Source of the DNA: Deltaproteobacteria bacterium RBG_13_43_22
Lineage (GTDB): Bacteria > Desulfobacterota > RBG-13-43-22
Length of the DNA: 64,000 nt
Reading direction: 5' to 3'
Assembly (NCBI GenBank): GCA_001797675.1
Contig: MGQB01000036.1
Span: 93,939-157,938 of the forward strand
In this document: positions 63,741-64,000 of the stretch, piece by piece
How the letters are laid out: each line of letters opens with the position of its first letter
How positions within the stretch are numbered: position 1 is the stretch's first letter
Notes under the pieces: model-generated
Told to the model about the DNA's origin: nothing
Seen by the model: only the letters and a program-made list of their open reading frames with translations
The model's database searches: none
Made by a program: the position numbers and the translations under genes

Positions 63741-64000
63741 TTACCATTGGCCGGTAACCGGATGGTCACCGGTCATGCCAAATCCTATACAGATATCCGT
63801 GGTGCAATCATCAAACTGCCCGTTTCCATTATAGTCCAGAACCCAGAGTCCATCTCGAAAGATCCCGATCTTGGCCGTACCGCTGCCGTCCCAATCCCCA
63901 ACTACCGGAGTATCGCCGGTCATCCCAAAACCGAGGCAATGGTCGGTCGTGCAATCATCGAACTGCTCATTGCCGTTATAGTCCAGAACCCAAATTCCAT
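63741..64000 (-). CDS. 3' end of a repeat protein with FG-GAP/VCBS-like DxNGNG repeats (partial)
   Basis: Only the last about 86 codons lie in the window; the frame is open to the right edge. Two units of about 41 residues are visible, each with LWVLDYNGNGQFDDCTTD and FGMTGDTPVVGDWDGSG or close variants. The DxDG/DYNGNG loops are like calcium-binding beta-propeller or VCBS repeats of secreted adhesins and enzymes. Each unit has two cysteines (CTTDICIG) that could form a disulfide, consistent with export. The N-terminal domains are beyond the window. Confidence 0.6.
   Translation of the reverse strand, partial: GIWVLDYNGNEQFDDCTTDHCLGFGMTGDTPVVGDWDGSGTAKIGIFRDGLWVLDYNGNGQFDDCTTDICIGFGMTGDHPVTGQW

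Noticed and set aside
1..64000. CRISPR arrays, rRNA or complete tRNA genes
   Set aside because: No regularly spaced repeats, rRNA-like stretches or full cloverleaf sequences were found; the only tRNA-like text is the weak fragment at 54721.

Overview
The window is one long surface-polysaccharide (exopolysaccharide, capsule or O-antigen type) locus from a Gram-negative bacterium. About 46 intact or nearly intact genes all lie on the minus strand, so transcription runs from high to low coordinates. The only plus-strand genes are a small VapBC toxin-antitoxin pair at 54.8-55.5 kb. Envelope type is indicated by a Wza-type SLBB export protein, LpxL-like acyltransferases, a GT9 heptosyltransferase-like domain and a lipoprotein. 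Five B12-dependent-type radical SAM proteins and one SPASM radical SAM protein suggest an anaerobe. The overall style (AT-rich glycan island, REP-like hairpins, IS5/IS3/IS1595 debris) fits Desulfobacterota or a related anaerobic lineage; this taxonomic guess is inference.

Layout in coordinate order. 0-9 kb: decayed insertion sequences (IS1595, IS5 and IS3 families) interleaved with a secreted GH39-like glycosidase and two paralogous GT-C membrane glycosyltransferases. 8.9-13.9 kb: the Wzy/Wzc/Wza trio (polymerase or ligase, chain-length ATPase, outer-membrane export). 14.0-24.7 kb: five cobalamin-type radical SAM proteins, a SPASM radical SAM protein and two LpxL-like acyltransferases with an atypical HX4Q motif. 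24.8-30.3 kb: FAD amine-oxidase-like protein, Wzx flippase, methyltransferase-GT2 fusion, CDP-paratose-epimerase-like protein. 30.6-39.0 kb: GT-C enzymes, methyltransferases (one decayed), GT4 and GT2. 39.1-43.5 kb: zinc dehydrogenase, adenylate-forming ligase, phosphoglycosyltransferase (probable initiating enzyme), and a chorismate mutase-like/DAHP synthase. 43.5-49.1 kb: GT2 genes and a Wzm/Wzt ABC exporter, with a 142-bp MITE-like element. 49.2-64 kb: visibly more GC-rich DNA with large multi-domain glycosyltransferases, methyltransferases, a DegT aminotransferase, an epimerase, a lipoprotein, an FkbM-like protein, a GT9-GT2 fusion, and the 3' end of a repeat protein running off the window.

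How the parts could work together: the PglC/WcaJ-like sugar transferase (41.8 kb) would load the first sugar on undecaprenyl phosphate. The GT2/GT4/GT-C enzymes extend and decorate it. The epimerases and aminotransferase supply unusual sugars, and the methyltransferases modify them. Wzx/Wzy/Wzc/Wza or, separately, Wzm/Wzt export product. Both export routes in one locus suggest two glycans or a mosaic island. Most promising for new biology: (i) a ~80-residue C-terminal module shared by two otherwise unrelated enzymes at 59.6 and 61.0 kb; (ii) the B12-radical-SAM/HX4Q-acyltransferase array; (iii) a 121-bp REP-like element that entered two different transposase genes at the same TTCAA target.
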